The notes beneath the pieces were generated by a model, which was not told where the DNA came from, did not search any database, and saw nothing but the letters and a program-made list of their open reading frames with translations. 64,000 nt of DNA from Bacteroidetes bacterium MedPE-SWsnd-G1 (GTDB lineage Bacteria; Bacteroidota; Bacteroidia; Flavobacteriales; Flavobacteriaceae). Positions 27,524-38,268 of the stretch are shown here, one piece after another. The DNA lies in assembly GCA_001874265.1 (NCBI GenBank), contig MPDD01000001.1, forward strand, positions 62,001 to 126,000, read 5' to 3'. How positions within the stretch are numbered: position 1 is the stretch's first letter; every line of letters starts with the position of its first letter. The position numbers and the translations under genes are program-made.

Positions 27524-28753
27524 ATGCTGTATTATTTATTTGAATATCTAGAAAATCAATATGAACTAATGGGTGCTGGACTTTTTCAGTACATCTCATT
27601 TCGTTCAGCAATTGCTTTTGTTCTCTCTTTATTGATTTCTACTATTTATGGTAAAAAAATCATTAACTATTTACGTAGAAAACAGGTTGGAGAAACGGTA
27701 AGAGAACTCGGTTTAGAGGGGCAAACTCAAAAGGCAGGAACACCAACTATGGGTGGGATTATCATAATTCTGGCTACGATGGTTCCTGTATTGTTAATTG
27801 CCAAATTAGATAATATCTACATCATCCTATTAATCATTACTACGCTTTGGATGGGGGTAATTGGTTTTGTAGATGATTATATCAAAATATTTAAAAAAGA
27901 TAAGGAAGGTCTTAAAGGACGTTTTAAGATTCTTGGTCAAGTTGGGCTAGGAGTTATAATTGGTAGCATGCTTTACTTTAACAACGATGTTACCATAAAG
28001 GAGAAATTATCACCCCAAGGAATTGTGCAAATCGCCGAAGACGGAAACCCCAAGTTATTCGGCGATGCGCACAAATCAACAAAAACCACCATTCCGTTTT
28101 TGAAAAACAACGAATTGGATTACTCAAAAGCATTGAGTTGGTTAGGGGATGATTATCAAAAATACGCATGGATTATTTTTATTCCGCTAGTAATATTTAT
28201 CATCACTGCGGTATCTAATGGAGCCAATTTAACTGATGGTATAGATGGATTGGCCGCAGGTTCCTCTGCTATAATTGTGGTGACCCTAGGGATTTTTGCC
28301 TGGGTATCTGGTAATATCATTTTTGCAAATTATTTAGATGTAATGTACATCCCAAATTCAGGTGAAATGGTGATTTATATCAGTGCATTTGCTGGGGCAT
28401 TAATTGGTTTCTTATGGTACAATACGTATCCAGCTCAGGTGTTTATGGGAGATACCGGAAGTTTGACAATTGGCGGAATCATAGCTGTATTGGCTATTGC
28501 TACAAGAAAGGAATTGTTGATTCCTGTTTTGGCGGGAATCTTCTTAGCAGAAAATTTATCGGTGATTTTACAAGTAGGATATTTTAAATACACCAAGAAA
28601 AAATATGGTGAGGGAAGACGTATTTTCAAAATGTCACCATTACATCATCACTATCAAAAATCTGGATATCACGAAAGTAAAATTGTTACGCGATTTTGGA
28701 TTGTTGGAATTATGTTGGCGGTAATAACGATTGTAACCTTAAAGTTGCGATAG
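27524..28753 (+). CDS. mraY: Phospho-MurNAc-pentapeptide transferase
   Basis: The integral membrane enzyme makes lipid I from UDP-MurNAc-pentapeptide and undecaprenyl phosphate. About ten membrane helices are visible, with catalytic Asp motifs [23 protein letters not shown] and FMGDTGSL and the HHHYQ block. Residues of about 155-205 form an extra hydrophilic loop (from [13 protein letters not shown] on) absent from the E. coli protein and common in Bacteroidota, giving 409 rather than about 360 residues. Confidence 0.95.
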   Translation: MLYYLFEYLENQYELMGAGLFQYISFRSAIAFVLSLLISTIYGKKIINYLRRKQVGETVRELGLEGQTQKAGTPTMGGIIIILATMVPVLLIAKLDNIYIILLIITTLWMGVIGFVDDYIKIFKKDKEGLKGRFKILGQVGLGVIIGSMLYFNNDVTIKEKLSPQGIVQIAEDGNPKLFGDAHKSTKTTIPFLKNNELDYSKALSWLGDDYQKYAWIIFIPLVIFIITAVSNGANLTDGIDGLAAGSSAIIVVTLGIFAWVSGNIIFANYLDVMYIPNSGEMVIYISAFAGALIGFLWYNTYPAQVFMGDTGSLTIGGIIAVLAIATRKELLIPVLAGIFLAENLSVILQVGYFKYTKKKYGEGRRIFKMSPLHHHYQKSGYHESKIVTRFWIVGIMLAVITIVTLKLR

Positions 28754-30085
28754 ATGAAACTGGTCGTTTTAGGAGGCGGAGAAAGCGGTGTTGGAGCGGC
28801 AATATTAGGAGTAGAAAAAGACTATGAAGTTTTTGTGTCAGACAAAGGCAATATAGCGGAGAAATATAAAAAAGTTCTTTTAAATAGTAAGATTGAGTTT
28901 GAAGAAGGTTTTCATTCTAAAGATAGAATATTTGAAGCGAATATAATAGTGAAAAGCCCTGGAATACCAGACACAGTTCCTGTGATTTTGGAATTGAAAG
29001 AGAAGGGTGTACCAGTGATTTCTGAAATTGAATTTGCATCAAAATTTACGGATGCAACAATTGTTGGAATAACGGGGTCAAACGGGAAAACTACCACTAC
29101 AATGTTAACGCATCATATTTTAGAATCTAGTGGAATGGATGTTGGCATGGCAGGCAATATTGGAGATAGTTTTGCTTGGCAAATTGCACAGAGTAATGTG
29201 GGTAATTATGTGTTGGAATTGAGTAGTTTTCAGTTAGATGGAATAGAAAATTTCAAGCCTCACATTGCAGTTTTAGCCAATATTTCGCCAGATCATTTAG
29301 ATAGATATGATTACAAATTAGAAAATTATATCGCCTCTAAATTTAGAATCACAATGAATCAAACTAAAGAGGATTATTTGATTTACGACGCGGACGATGA
29401 GCATATAGACAAATGGATGTCAGAAAATAAAACGAACGCTCAGTTAATACCATTTTCTATTGAAAAGGAATTGGAGTTTGGGGCTTATTTAAAAGATGAA
29501 GAAATAATAATAAAACTTAATACAGAGGTATATAAAATGGGGATAAGAACATTAGCATTACAAGGAAAGCACAACGTAAAAAACGCAATGGCAGCATCTA
29601 TGACTGCTCAATTGTTGAAAGTGCGCAAAGAAACAATTAGGGAAAGTTTGGAGAATTTTGAAGGTGCAGAGCATCGCTTAGAACCTGTTTTAAAAATAAA
29701 CGGAGTTGAGTATATCAATGATTCTAAAGCTACAAATGTAAACGCTACTTTTTATGCTTTGGACAGTATGGAGACGCCAACTGTTTGGATTGTTGGGGGC
29801 GTGGATAAAGGAAATGATTATTTCGATTTAATGCCTTTGGTAAGAGAGAAAGTTAAAGCAATTGTCTGCTTAGGAGTAGACAACCAAAAAATAGTTCAAA
29901 CCTTTAGTAGTGTTATAGATGTAATTGTAGAGACTGCAGGTGCAGAAGAAGCAGTTAAAGTTGCTTATAAAATTGCAGAAAAAGGTGAAACAGTATTGCT
30001 GTCTCCTGCATGTGCAAGTTTTGATTTGTTCGATAGTTACGAAGATCGCGGTCGCCAGTTTAAAAACGCAGTAAGAGAATTATAA
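28754..30085 (+). CDS. murD: UDP-MurNAc-L-alanine:D-glutamate ligase
   Basis: The Mur ligase adds D-glutamate to UDP-MurNAc-Ala. LVVLGGGESGVGAAIL forms the N-terminal UDP-binding domain, GITGSNGKTTTTMLTHH the ATP loop (near residue 110), and YINDSKATNVNAT the conserved block joining the C-terminal domain. Its ATG directly follows the mraY stop. Confidence 0.94.
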   Translation: MKLVVLGGGESGVGAAILGVEKDYEVFVSDKGNIAEKYKKVLLNSKIEFEEGFHSKDRIFEANIIVKSPGIPDTVPVILELKEKGVPVISEIEFASKFTDATIVGITGSNGKTTTTMLTHHILESSGMDVGMAGNIGDSFAWQIAQSNVGNYVLELSSFQLDGIENFKPHIAVLANISPDHLDRYDYKLENYIASKFRITMNQTKEDYLIYDADDEHIDKWMSENKTNAQLIPFSIEKELEFGAYLKDEEIIIKLNTEVYKMGIRTLALQGKHNVKNAMAASMTAQLLKVRKETIRESLENFEGAEHRLEPVLKINGVEYINDSKATNVNATFYALDSMETPTVWIVGGVDKGNDYFDLMPLVREKVKAIVCLGVDNQKIVQTFSSVIDVIVETAGAEEAVKVAYKIAEKGETVLLSPACASFDLFDSYEDRGRQFKNAVREL

Positions 30086-30088
30086 AAA

Positions 30089-31282
30089 GTGATAAAACTT
30101 CTAAAAAATATTGAAGGAGATAGCGCAATTTGGTTAGCAATTGCAGTACTGGCATTTTTCTCATTTATGCCTGTATATAGTGCAAGTACCAATTTAGTAT
30201 ATGTTGTTAAAACGGCAAGCAGTCCGACTGCAATTCTGTTGAAGCATGCGGTTTTATTATTTTTAGGGTTTATTATTTTATACGGTGTTCACAAGGTTCC
30301 ATATCGCTATTTTAGTGGTGCATCGGTATTAATGTTGCCAATTGTTTTTTGTTTATTATTATATACTTTAACACAAGGAACTACCATTGGAGGAGCAAAT
30401 GCTAGTCGTTGGATACATATTCCGTTTGTGGGAATAGGGTTTCAGACATCTACGCTGGCAGGCTTGGTCTTAATGACCTATGTGGCTCGCTACTTGGCAA
30501 GAAATAAGGATAAAGAGATAAAATTCAACGAAAGTATTTGGTATTTATGGTTGCCAGTTGGTGCTGTTTTAGCATTGATTTTACCGGCTAACTTCTCAAC
30601 GACAGCAATTTTGTTTTGTATGATTTTGGTTCTAACCTTTATTGGTGGATACCCATTAAAATATTTAGGGTATATCGTTGGAATTGGAATCGTTTTTCTA
30701 ACACTATTTGTATTAATGGCGAAGGCTTTTCCGGATGCTATGCCAAATAGGGTAGATACTTGGATGAGTAGAATCGAAAGTTTCTCTGATAAAAATGCCG
30801 AAGAGACTTATCAAGTAGAGAAAGCAAAAATAGCCATTGCAACAGGTGGCCCACTGGGTGTTGGTCCAGGGAAAAGTGTACAGAAAAATTTTTTACCACA
30901 ATCGTCATCCGATTTTATTTATGCCATTATTGTTGAAGAATTTGGATTAATTGGCGGTATTGGTGTTGTGTTGGTGTATTTGTTTTTGCTTTTTAGAATA
31001 ATGATGGTAGCAAAAAAAGCGCAAACCATTTTTGCAACCTTATTGGTTTTGGGAATTGGATTGCCAATCATTTTTCAGGCGATGATAAATATGGCTGTTG
31101 CAATTAACTTATTTCCTGTTACAGGGCAAACTTTGCCCTTAATTAGTAGTGGAGGAACCTCTATTTGGATGACCTGTTTTGCTATTGGAATGATTTTAAG
31201 TGTGAGTTCAAAAAAAGACGAATCACCACAAAGCATAGAGCATGAAAACCCTTTAAATGTATTACATGAAGCAATCGATTAA
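30089..31282 (+). CDS. ftsW: Septal peptidoglycan polymerase FtsW
   Basis: FtsW is a SEDS-family glycosyltransferase that polymerises septal peptidoglycan together with FtsI. Around ten membrane helices can be seen. The large periplasmic loop contains [32 protein letters not shown] (broken here as [11 protein letters not shown] and [16 protein letters not shown]), a SEDS signature. PLISSGGTS is near residue 355. The start is GTG, three bases after murD. Confidence 0.93.
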   Translation: MIKLLKNIEGDSAIWLAIAVLAFFSFMPVYSASTNLVYVVKTASSPTAILLKHAVLLFLGFIILYGVHKVPYRYFSGASVLMLPIVFCLLLYTLTQGTTIGGANASRWIHIPFVGIGFQTSTLAGLVLMTYVARYLARNKDKEIKFNESIWYLWLPVGAVLALILPANFSTTAILFCMILVLTFIGGYPLKYLGYIVGIGIVFLTLFVLMAKAFPDAMPNRVDTWMSRIESFSDKNAEETYQVEKAKIAIATGGPLGVGPGKSVQKNFLPQSSSDFIYAIIVEEFGLIGGIGVVLVYLFLLFRIMMVAKKAQTIFATLLVLGIGLPIIFQAMINMAVAINLFPVTGQTLPLISSGGTSIWMTCFAIGMILSVSSKKDESPQSIEHENPLNVLHEAID

Positions 31283-32357
31283 TATATTAATTAGCGGAGG
31301 TGGTACAGGAGGGCATATTTACCCTGCAATAGCTATTGCGAACGAATTGAAAGCACGTTATCCGGATGCGAATTTCTTATTTGTTGGTGCAAAGGATAGA
31401 ATGGAGATGGAAAAGGTGCCTCAGAATGGATATGAAATTAAAGGGTTATGGATTTCTGGTATTCAAAGAAGTCTTTCCTTAAAGAATTTGTCCTTTCCGT
31501 TTAAGTTGATAAGCAGTTTATGGAATGCTAAAAAGATTGTAAAAAAGTTTAAGCCTAATGTGGTGATTGGAACCGGTGGTTTTGCTAGTGGTCCAACTTT
31601 GTTTATGGCAGAAAGAAAAGGAGTGCCAGCATTAATTCAGGAGCAAAATTCTTACCCCGGAATTACCAATAAATTATTGGCAAAGAAGGCAGGAAAGATA
31701 TGTGTTGCTTATGATAAATTAGATCGATTTTTTCCAAAGAATAAAATTGTAAAAACAGGCAATCCTGTACGTCAAGATTTATTAGAGATAAGTAACTTGA
31801 CAGTAGAAGCGAAAGAGTATTTTAAACTAAACCCTAATAAAAAATCAGTATTGGTTTTGGGTGGTAGTTTAGGGGCAAGAGCAATAAACAAATTGATTGA
31901 AGAAAATTTAGAATGGTTCAATCAGAACGAACTTCAGTTAATTTGGCAAACGGGTAAATTGTATTTCGAAGAATATAAAAAGTATGATGCTAAAGAAGGC
32001 GTGCAAACACATGCTTTTTTAAATAGAATGGATTTGACTTATGCTGCGGCAGATTTTATAATTAGTAGGGCTGGGGCAAGTTCTATTTCGGAATTATGTA
32101 TTGTAGGTAAGCCGACCATTTTTATTCCATCTCCAAATGTAGCTGAAGATCATCAAACAAAAAACGCCCTTGCTGTTGTTGAAAAAAATGGAGCTGTATT
32201 GTTAGAAGAAAAAAACACTTCGATCTTTCAGAATGTTATGGATGAATTATTGAAAGATGAAACGAAACAAGCGTTTTTAAGTAAAAATATAAAGGATTTA
32301 GCGTTGCCAAATGCGACAAAATCTATTGTTAACGAAATTGAAAAATTAATTGCCTAG
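31266..32357 (+). CDS. murG: Lipid II synthase (GlcNAc transferase) MurG
   Basis: This GT-B enzyme adds GlcNAc to lipid I at the inner face of the membrane. [17 protein letters not shown] opens the protein, [11 protein letters not shown] and [12 protein letters not shown] are glycine-rich acceptor and donor loops, and [17 protein letters not shown] is the UDP-GlcNAc site. I chose the ATG at 31266 ([12 protein letters not shown]); 31257 adds three residues. It overlaps the end of ftsW by 17 bases. Confidence 0.94.
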   Translation: MKQSINILISGGGTGGHIYPAIAIANELKARYPDANFLFVGAKDRMEMEKVPQNGYEIKGLWISGIQRSLSLKNLSFPFKLISSLWNAKKIVKKFKPNVVIGTGGFASGPTLFMAERKGVPALIQEQNSYPGITNKLLAKKAGKICVAYDKLDRFFPKNKIVKTGNPVRQDLLEISNLTVEAKEYFKLNPNKKSVLVLGGSLGARAINKLIEENLEWFNQNELQLIWQTGKLYFEEYKKYDAKEGVQTHAFLNRMDLTYAAADFIISRAGASSISELCIVGKPTIFIPSPNVAEDHQTKNALAVVEKNGAVLLEEKNTSIFQNVMDELLKDETKQAFLSKNIKDLALPNATKSIVNEIEKLIA

Positions 32358-32358
32358 G

Positions 32359-33705
32359 ATGAAATTGAACGAGTTTCATAATATTTATTTTATCGGTATT
32401 GGAGGTATTGGTATGAGTGCCTTGGCTAGGTATTTTTCTGTCAATGGTAAGAATGTTTCAGGCTATGATAAAACAACATCACCCATTACTGAAGGGCTTG
32501 AAGAAATCGGAATTCCAATTCATTTTGAAGATGATATAGATAGTGTTGCTGATAATTTTAAGAATGCCTCATCAACAGTTGTGGTGTATACACCTGCAGT
32601 TCCGTCGAAACATAAAGAATTGAATTATTTTTTTAATAATGGATTTTCGGTTTTGAAACGTTCAGAAATGTTGGGAGCAATAACAAAAAACACACGTTGT
32701 TTGGCAGTGGCTGGTACGCATGGAAAAACCACAACATCCACCATTTTGGGACACATTATGAAAGAATGTGGGACAAATGCAACGTCTTTTTTAGGTGGAA
32801 TATCAGAAAATTACAATTCGAATTTAATTCTTGGTGGTTCAGAGATTTCAGTGGTCGAAGCGGATGAGTACGATCGATCATTTTTAAGGCTTTCGCCTAA
32901 TATTGCTTGTGTTACTTCTATGGATGAAGATCATTTAGATATCTACAATCAGGAGAATGCATTAGAAGAATCGTTTATAGAATTTGCTAATAAAGTTTCG
33001 GATAAATTAATTGTTAGAAAAGGACTGCCTTTAGAAGGCTTAACCTATGCAATTGAAGAAAAGGCAGATTATTATGCAGACAATTTAAAAATTAAAGAGG
33101 GGTCATACATTTTTGATGTAATGACTCCAACAGAAATTATAAGAAATGTGGAGTTTAATCTCCCAGGAAAACATAATGTGCTAAATGCTGTAGCAGCCTT
33201 GGCAATGGCGAACTATCACGGAGTTTCACTTCGGGCTATTGCTAAGGCTTTACTTTCTTTTAAAGGAATTAAGCGCAGATTTACATATAAAATTCAGACT
33301 GATAAATTGGTATTGATAGATGACTACGCACATCATCCAACAGAATTAAATGCTGTTGAAAATGCTGTGAGAGAAATGTATCCTTCAGAAAAAGTGATGG
33401 CTATATTTCAGCCGCATTTATTTAGTAGAACAAAAGATTTTGCAGATGATTTTGGTAAAAGTTTATCAAAATTCGACGAAGTATTGTTGTTAGATATTTA
33501 TCCAGCAAGGGAAAAGCCGATTGTAGGAATCACTTCAAGTTGGTTGTTAGATAAAATAAATTGCCCAAAAAAGAAGTTATCAACTAAGGAAGAATTGATT
33601 CAGCATATAAAAGCGTCTGACGCAAAGGTTAAGATGTTGTTGGGTGCTGGAGATATTGGTCAGCTTGTACAAGGAATAACAAAAGAATTGTTAGGTGAAA
33701 ATTAA
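32359..33705 (+). CDS. murC: UDP-MurNAc:L-alanine ligase
   Basis: MurC adds L-alanine to UDP-MurNAc. IYFIGIGGIGMSALAR is the nucleotide-sugar site at the N-terminus and AVAGTHGKTTTSTILG the ATP loop (near residue 113). DDYAHHPTE marks the entrance to the C-terminal domain. I begin at the ATG at 32359, one base after the murG stop; an upstream TTG in frame would lie inside murG. Confidence 0.95.
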   Translation: MKLNEFHNIYFIGIGGIGMSALARYFSVNGKNVSGYDKTTSPITEGLEEIGIPIHFEDDIDSVADNFKNASSTVVVYTPAVPSKHKELNYFFNNGFSVLKRSEMLGAITKNTRCLAVAGTHGKTTTSTILGHIMKECGTNATSFLGGISENYNSNLILGGSEISVVEADEYDRSFLRLSPNIACVTSMDEDHLDIYNQENALEESFIEFANKVSDKLIVRKGLPLEGLTYAIEEKADYYADNLKIKEGSYIFDVMTPTEIIRNVEFNLPGKHNVLNAVAALAMANYHGVSLRAIAKALLSFKGIKRRFTYKIQTDKLVLIDDYAHHPTELNAVENAVREMYPSEKVMAIFQPHLFSRTKDFADDFGKSLSKFDEVLLLDIYPAREKPIVGITSSWLLDKINCPKKKLSTKEELIQHIKASDAKVKMLLGAGDIGQLVQGITKELLGEN

Positions 33706-34417
33706 TTGGAATTACATAAAAGGTTTTGTTCTTGTAGCATTGGTGCTATTTCTATTTGGTTTTACCAATCTAAAAAATGGGGATAAAAAAATAGTGTCTT
33801 TAGAGGTTGAATTTGAACAAGGAGACAACTTATTTATGGATTACGAAATGGTTAATAAGTTGTTAATACAAAATGATGCAACGGTTAAAAATAAAGCAAA
33901 ATCATTAATAGATTTGAATAGCTTGGAGGAGCAGGTCACGTCGCACCCAATGGTTGAGGAGGCAACAACATATGTAACGGTTGATGGTCGCTTAAAAACA
34001 AAGGTGAGGCAACGAACACCAATTGGTAGAATTAATTCTGGTTCAGCATCTTATTATCTCGATAGACAAGGTATTCAAATGCCTTTATCTAAAAATTATT
34101 CAGCAAGAGTTCCAATAGTAACTGGATTTTCTGAAGCAGATGATACAAAAATGTTGTTCACTTTGTTAAAGTATATTGGCGAAGATGACTTTTTGAAAAA
34201 GCAAATTGTAGGGGTACATAAAGAAAATAAGAATCATTTTGTGTTGTTAACACGTGTTGGAAATCATGAAATTGATTTTGGAGCCGTGGAAAACCTAGAG
34301 TTAAAATTTAAGAATTTAAAGGCGTTCTATAATTACGCCATGGAAAATGAAGCCATAGAAAATTATAAGAAAATAAATTTGAATTACAACAACCAAGTTG
34401 TGTGCACTAAAAAATAG
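33695..34417 (+). CDS. ftsQ: Cell division protein FtsQ
   Basis: FtsQ is a bitopic divisome protein. After a short cytoplasmic tail there is a membrane helix (GFVLVALVLFLFGF, residues 10-23), then a POTRA-like domain beginning VSLEVEFEQGDNLFMD, and a beta domain to residue 240. Sequence conservation in FtsQ is low; order between murC and ftsA supports the call. Its GTG start overlaps murC by 11 bases. Confidence 0.88.
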   Translation: MKINWNYIKGFVLVALVLFLFGFTNLKNGDKKIVSLEVEFEQGDNLFMDYEMVNKLLIQNDATVKNKAKSLIDLNSLEEQVTSHPMVEEATTYVTVDGRLKTKVRQRTPIGRINSGSASYYLDRQGIQMPLSKNYSARVPIVTGFSEADDTKMLFTLLKYIGEDDFLKKQIVGVHKENKNHFVLLTRVGNHEIDFGAVENLELKFKNLKAFYNYAMENEAIENYKKINLNYNNQVVCTKK

Positions 34418-34418
34418 A

Positions 34419-35759
34419 ATGATGGAACCAAATGAAATTTCGGTAGGGCTAGATATCGGGACAACTAAAATTGTCGCTATGATTGGTCGTAAGAACGAGT
34501 ATGGTAAGATTGAATTACTTGGTATTGGAAAAGCCAAGAGTTTAGGGGTGCATCGTGGAGTAGTTAATAATATTACACAAACTATACAGTCAATACAGCA
34601 AGCAGTTGACGAAGCAATTGCTGTTTCTGGAGTACAAATTTCAGATGCTATTGTTGGTATTGCTGGGCAGCATATAAGAAGTTTACAGCACAGTGATTAT
34701 ATAACAAGACCGAATTCTCAAGAGGTTATAGATGAGAATGATTTAGAACAGTTAGAAAACCAAGTTCATAAATTGGTAATGTTACCTGGTGAAGAAATTA
34801 TTCATGTATTGCCGCAGGAATTTAAAGTAGACGGTCAAGGAGAAATAAAAGAGCCTATAGGAATGTATGGCGGAAGATTGGAAGCCAATTTTCACGTAGT
34901 TGTAGGTCAAGTTTCATCCATAAGAAATATTGGACGTTGTATTAAAAGTGCAGGTTTAAGCTTAGCAGGGATCACATTAGAGCCATTAGCTTCTGCAGAT
35001 GCTGTCTTAAGTCAAGAAGAAAAAGAAGCAGGAGTTGCTTTGATTGATATAGGTGGAGGCACAACAGATTTGGCGATTTTTAAGGATGGAATTATTCGTC
35101 ATACCGCCGTAATTCCTTTTGGTGGAAATGTAATTACAGAAGATATAAAAGAAGGCTGTTCAATTATTGAGAAACAGGCAGAATTGCTAAAAACCAAATT
35201 TGGTTCAGCATGGCCGGGTGAAAATAAAGATAACGAAATTGTATCTATTCCTGGATTAAGAGGAAGAGATCCAAAAGAAATTACGCTTAAAAATTTATCT
35301 AAAATAATTCATGCACGTGTTGTCGAAATAATTGAACAAACATTTGTTGAAATTCGCAACTATGGCCATGAAGAAGCAAAGAAAAAATTAATTGCAGGAA
35401 TTGTGCTAACTGGTGGTGGAGCGCAATTAAAACATATAAAGCAATTGGTAGAATATATTACCGGCATGGATACACGAATTGGGTATCCTAACGAGCATAT
35501 TGCCGGTGATTCAGATGAAACTATTTCGAGTCCTATGTTTGCAACAGCAATAGGATTGTTGATGAAAGGAATCGAAGACAAAAACAAATTGAAAGTACGA
35601 GAAGATTCTGAACCTTTAGAGCCAGAAATTGAAGAGGAGCAAGAAACTAAGGAAGAAGAAAGTACTGAAACTGAAAAAGAAGAAGAAAAAGTTGATAAGA
35701 AATCGATGTTCGAACGTTGGTCGGATAAATTTAGAGATTTTTTAGACAACGCAGAATAA
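34419..35759 (+). CDS. ftsA: Cell division protein FtsA
   Basis: FtsA is an actin-like ATPase that anchors FtsZ to the membrane. The phosphate loop is VGLDIGTTKIVAMIG, and ALIDIGGGTTDLAIF and VLTGGGAQLKHI complete the ATP site. A Glu-rich linker of about 35 residues precedes a terminal amphipathic helix (FERWSDKFRDFLDNA), the expected membrane-targeting sequence. I chose ATG at 34419; ATG at 34422 is as good, while an upstream TTG would overlap ftsQ. Confidence 0.94.
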   Translation: MMEPNEISVGLDIGTTKIVAMIGRKNEYGKIELLGIGKAKSLGVHRGVVNNITQTIQSIQQAVDEAIAVSGVQISDAIVGIAGQHIRSLQHSDYITRPNSQEVIDENDLEQLENQVHKLVMLPGEEIIHVLPQEFKVDGQGEIKEPIGMYGGRLEANFHVVVGQVSSIRNIGRCIKSAGLSLAGITLEPLASADAVLSQEEKEAGVALIDIGGGTTDLAIFKDGIIRHTAVIPFGGNVITEDIKEGCSIIEKQAELLKTKFGSAWPGENKDNEIVSIPGLRGRDPKEITLKNLSKIIHARVVEIIEQTFVEIRNYGHEEAKKKLIAGIVLTGGGAQLKHIKQLVEYITGMDTRIGYPNEHIAGDSDETISSPMFATAIGLLMKGIEDKNKLKVREDSEPLEPEIEEEQETKEEESTETEKEEEKVDKKSMFERWSDKFRDFLDNAE

Positions 35760-35812
35760 AATAAAAAAGATATAACCAAATAATATAACCTGAATAACAA
35801 CCCTACTAGACT

Positions 35813-37696
35813 ATGGACAATTTTGAAAACATTTCATTTGACATGCCAAAGAACCAATCGAACGTGATTAAGGTAATTGGCGTTGGTGGAGGAGGTAGCA
35901 ATGCAGTAAATCACATGTTAACTCAAGGAATTAATGGAGTTGATTTTGTGATTTGTAATACAGATGCTCAAGCATTAGAAAACAGTCAAGTACCAACCAA
36001 AATTCAATTAGGTCAATCATTGACTGAAGGATTAGGGGCAGGAGCAAATCCAGAAGTTGGACAGAAATCTGCTTTAGAAAGCGAAGAGCAATTAAAGAAA
36101 ATGCTTGGAAGCAATACCAAAATGGTGTTTATCAATGCTGGTATGGGTGGTGGAACCGGTACAGGTGCCGCACCAGTAATTGCTAAGTTTGCTAAAGAAC
36201 AAGATTTATTGACTATTGGAATTGTTACAATTCCGTTTGAATTCGAAGGTAAAACAAGAATTGCACAAGCAAGAAAGGGTGTTGAAGAGATGCAAAAGCA
36301 TGTAGATTCTTTAGTGGTTATAAACAATAATAAATTAAGAGAAGTTTACGGTAATCTAGGGTTTAAAGCCGGGTTCTCTAAAGCAGATGAAGTATTAGCA
36401 ACAGCCTCTAGAGGTATTGCAGAAGTAATAACGCACCATTACACGCAAAACATTGATTTACGTGATGCTAAAACAGTATTAGAAAATAGTGGTACTGCTA
36501 TAATGGGTTCTGCCAAAGCATCAGGTACAAACAGAGCAGAAGAAGCGATTAGTAAGGCATTAGATTCACCTTTATTAAACGATAATAAAATTGAAGGTGC
36601 AAAGAACGTTTTGTTGTTAATTGTTTCTGGAAGTGATGAAATTACAATCGATGAGATTGGAGAAATCAATGATTTTATTCAATCGGAAGCGAAGACTAGC
36701 GTGAATATTATAATGGGGGTTGGAGAAGATGAGGCATTAGGAGATGCTATTTCTGTAACAGTAGTCGCTACAGGATTCCATAAAGATCAACAAAATGAAA
36801 TTACAAATACAGAGCCTAAAATTGTAAAGCATATTTTGGGTGATGATCAGGCTGCGACCTATGATTTTTCAGAGAAAAAAGAAATAGTTTCGATTTCAGA
36901 TGAAACTAGAATTGTACATACATTGGAAGAAGAAACAACTTCTGAAAGAATTGTTCATACCCTTGATTCTTTAGATGAGCCTATGGAATTGATTTCTACG
37001 ACAGAATTAATTAAAAATATGAATGTGGTGTATGATGAGATTTCATACGAGAAAATAGATGATTTTGTAATTACTTCTGCTGTTAAAGATATTGATGTAG
37101 AGTATGAGCAGGTAAAAGCAAATGAGGAACAATTTGAATTCACATTTGAATTAAATGTTGATAATGAAGAATCTAAGAAAGAAGAAGTTGCGATAAATGA
37201 TATTGAAGTAATAGGGCATGTAGAGGTAAAGCCTTCAAAAGTAGTCGAAGAAATTAAAGTTTTTGAACTCGGTGAGTACGATGAGTTTGCAACTAAAATG
37301 GAGACCGCTAAAAAGCCAGTTGCAGTTCAAGAAGTTGAAGAGGTAGAAGAAGAATTAAATATTAATGTTAGGACAGAAGCACCTAAAGACAAAGTTGAAA
37401 ATTCTGAGCCGAAAAAAGAGGTTTCTCCATTGCATTTAACAATTTCTGAATTGCAAAAGAGATCAGAGGAACGTAAAGAAAAAATGAAGCAATTCAATTA
37501 TAAGTTTACAAATAATGTAAAACAAAATATTGATGAAATAGAGAAAGAACCTGCGTATAAACGTATGGGTGTAGAATTAGAGAATTCTACACCATCATCT
37601 GAAAACATTCAATCAAAAACAACTTTGAGTGTAGATGATAACGATGATTTGCAGTTTAGATCTAACAATTCATTTTTACACGATAACGTAGATTAG
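35813..37696 (+). CDS. ftsZ: Cell division protein FtsZ, long form
   Basis: FtsZ is the tubulin-like GTPase that forms the division ring. VIGVGGGGSNAVNHM and the signature GMGGGTGTGAAPV (residues 110-122) are intact, and the globular part ends near residue 325. An acidic, repeat-poor linker of about 290 residues follows, giving 627 residues against 383 in E. coli; long tails are usual in Flavobacteriaceae. The extreme C-terminus (LQFRSNNSFLHDNVD) lacks an obvious match to the proteobacterial FtsA/ZipA-binding peptide. A strong terminator follows. Confidence 0.96.
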   Translation: MDNFENISFDMPKNQSNVIKVIGVGGGGSNAVNHMLTQGINGVDFVICNTDAQALENSQVPTKIQLGQSLTEGLGAGANPEVGQKSALESEEQLKKMLGSNTKMVFINAGMGGGTGTGAAPVIAKFAKEQDLLTIGIVTIPFEFEGKTRIAQARKGVEEMQKHVDSLVVINNNKLREVYGNLGFKAGFSKADEVLATASRGIAEVITHHYTQNIDLRDAKTVLENSGTAIMGSAKASGTNRAEEAISKALDSPLLNDNKIEGAKNVLLLIVSGSDEITIDEIGEINDFIQSEAKTSVNIIMGVGEDEALGDAISVTVVATGFHKDQQNEITNTEPKIVKHILGDDQAATYDFSEKKEIVSISDETRIVHTLEEETTSERIVHTLDSLDEPMELISTTELIKNMNVVYDEISYEKIDDFVITSAVKDIDVEYEQVKANEEQFEFTFELNVDNEESKKEEVAINDIEVIGHVEVKPSKVVEEIKVFELGEYDEFATKMETAKKPVAVQEVEEVEEELNINVRTEAPKDKVENSEPKKEVSPLHLTISELQKRSEERKEKMKQFNYKFTNNVKQNIDEIEKEPAYKRMGVELENSTPSSENIQSKTTLSVDDNDDLQFRSNNSFLHDNVD

Positions 37697-37732
37697 GGAT
37701 TTAAAAGAGTAAAGTAAGATTTTAACCCCAAG

Positions 37733-37778
37733 AAACTCGAATGTATTCATTAAGTTGAATTTAGTTCGAGTTTTTTTT
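37733..37778 (+). terminator. Terminator of the dcw cluster
   Basis: AAACTCGAA (37733-37741) pairs with TTCGAGTTT (37765-37773), with an inner ATTCA/TGAAT stem, followed by an eight-base T tract. It lies 37 bases after the ftsZ stop. Confidence 0.8.
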
Positions 37779-37785
37779 ATCTTCG
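37755..37785 (+). promoter_or_regulatory. Candidate promoter for the yqeY-like gene
   Basis: TTG at 37755-37757, 20 bases, then TATCTTCG at 37778-37785 (one mismatch from TAnnTTTG). The elements overlap the dcw terminator, so termination and restart would be closely spaced. Confidence 0.45.
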
Positions 37786-37803
37786 CAGACTAATACAAAC
37801 GAT

Positions 37804-38253
37804 ATGAGTTTACAAGCAAAAATAATGGTGAAAATGAAGGAGGCAATGAAGTCGAAAGACAGCGTTGCATTGCAATCTTTAAGAGCCGTTAAGTCAGAGA
37901 TACTATTGGCTCAAACCAAAGGAGGAGATATTCAATTTGGTGAAGCAGAAGAGATAAAACTATTGCAAAAGTTGGTTAAGCAACGTAAAGATAGCGCTGC
38001 TTTATATGTAGAGCAATCTAGGCAAGATTTAGCGGATCCAGAATTGGCTGAAGCAGAAATAATTGCTCAGTTTTTACCTGCTCAAATGAGTACAGAAGAT
38101 CTTAAAACTTTTATTACGGATTTGATTGCAAAAGTTGGAGCAGATGGAATGAAAGATATGGGAAAGGTTATGGGAATAGCTTCTAAAGAATTGGCCGGTA
38201 AAGCGGATGGTAAAGCGATTTCTACAATTGTAAAAGAATTACTTAGCAAGTAA
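37804..38253 (+). CDS. GatB/YqeY domain protein
   Basis: The whole 149-residue protein matches the YqeY family, related to the tail domain of the amidotransferase subunit GatB. It is helical, with KMKEAMKSKDSVALQSLRAVKSE split as KMKEAMKSKD and LQSLRAVKSE near the start, and FLPAQMS near residue 100. The function is not settled; tRNA binding is suggested by the domain. A tRNA gene follows after 15 bases and may share its transcript. Confidence 0.88.
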   Translation: MSLQAKIMVKMKEAMKSKDSVALQSLRAVKSEILLAQTKGGDIQFGEAEEIKLLQKLVKQRKDSAALYVEQSRQDLADPELAEAEIIAQFLPAQMSTEDLKTFITDLIAKVGADGMKDMGKVMGIASKELAGKADGKAISTIVKELLSK

Positions 38254-38268
38254 TTTTTTAAGTGTTTA

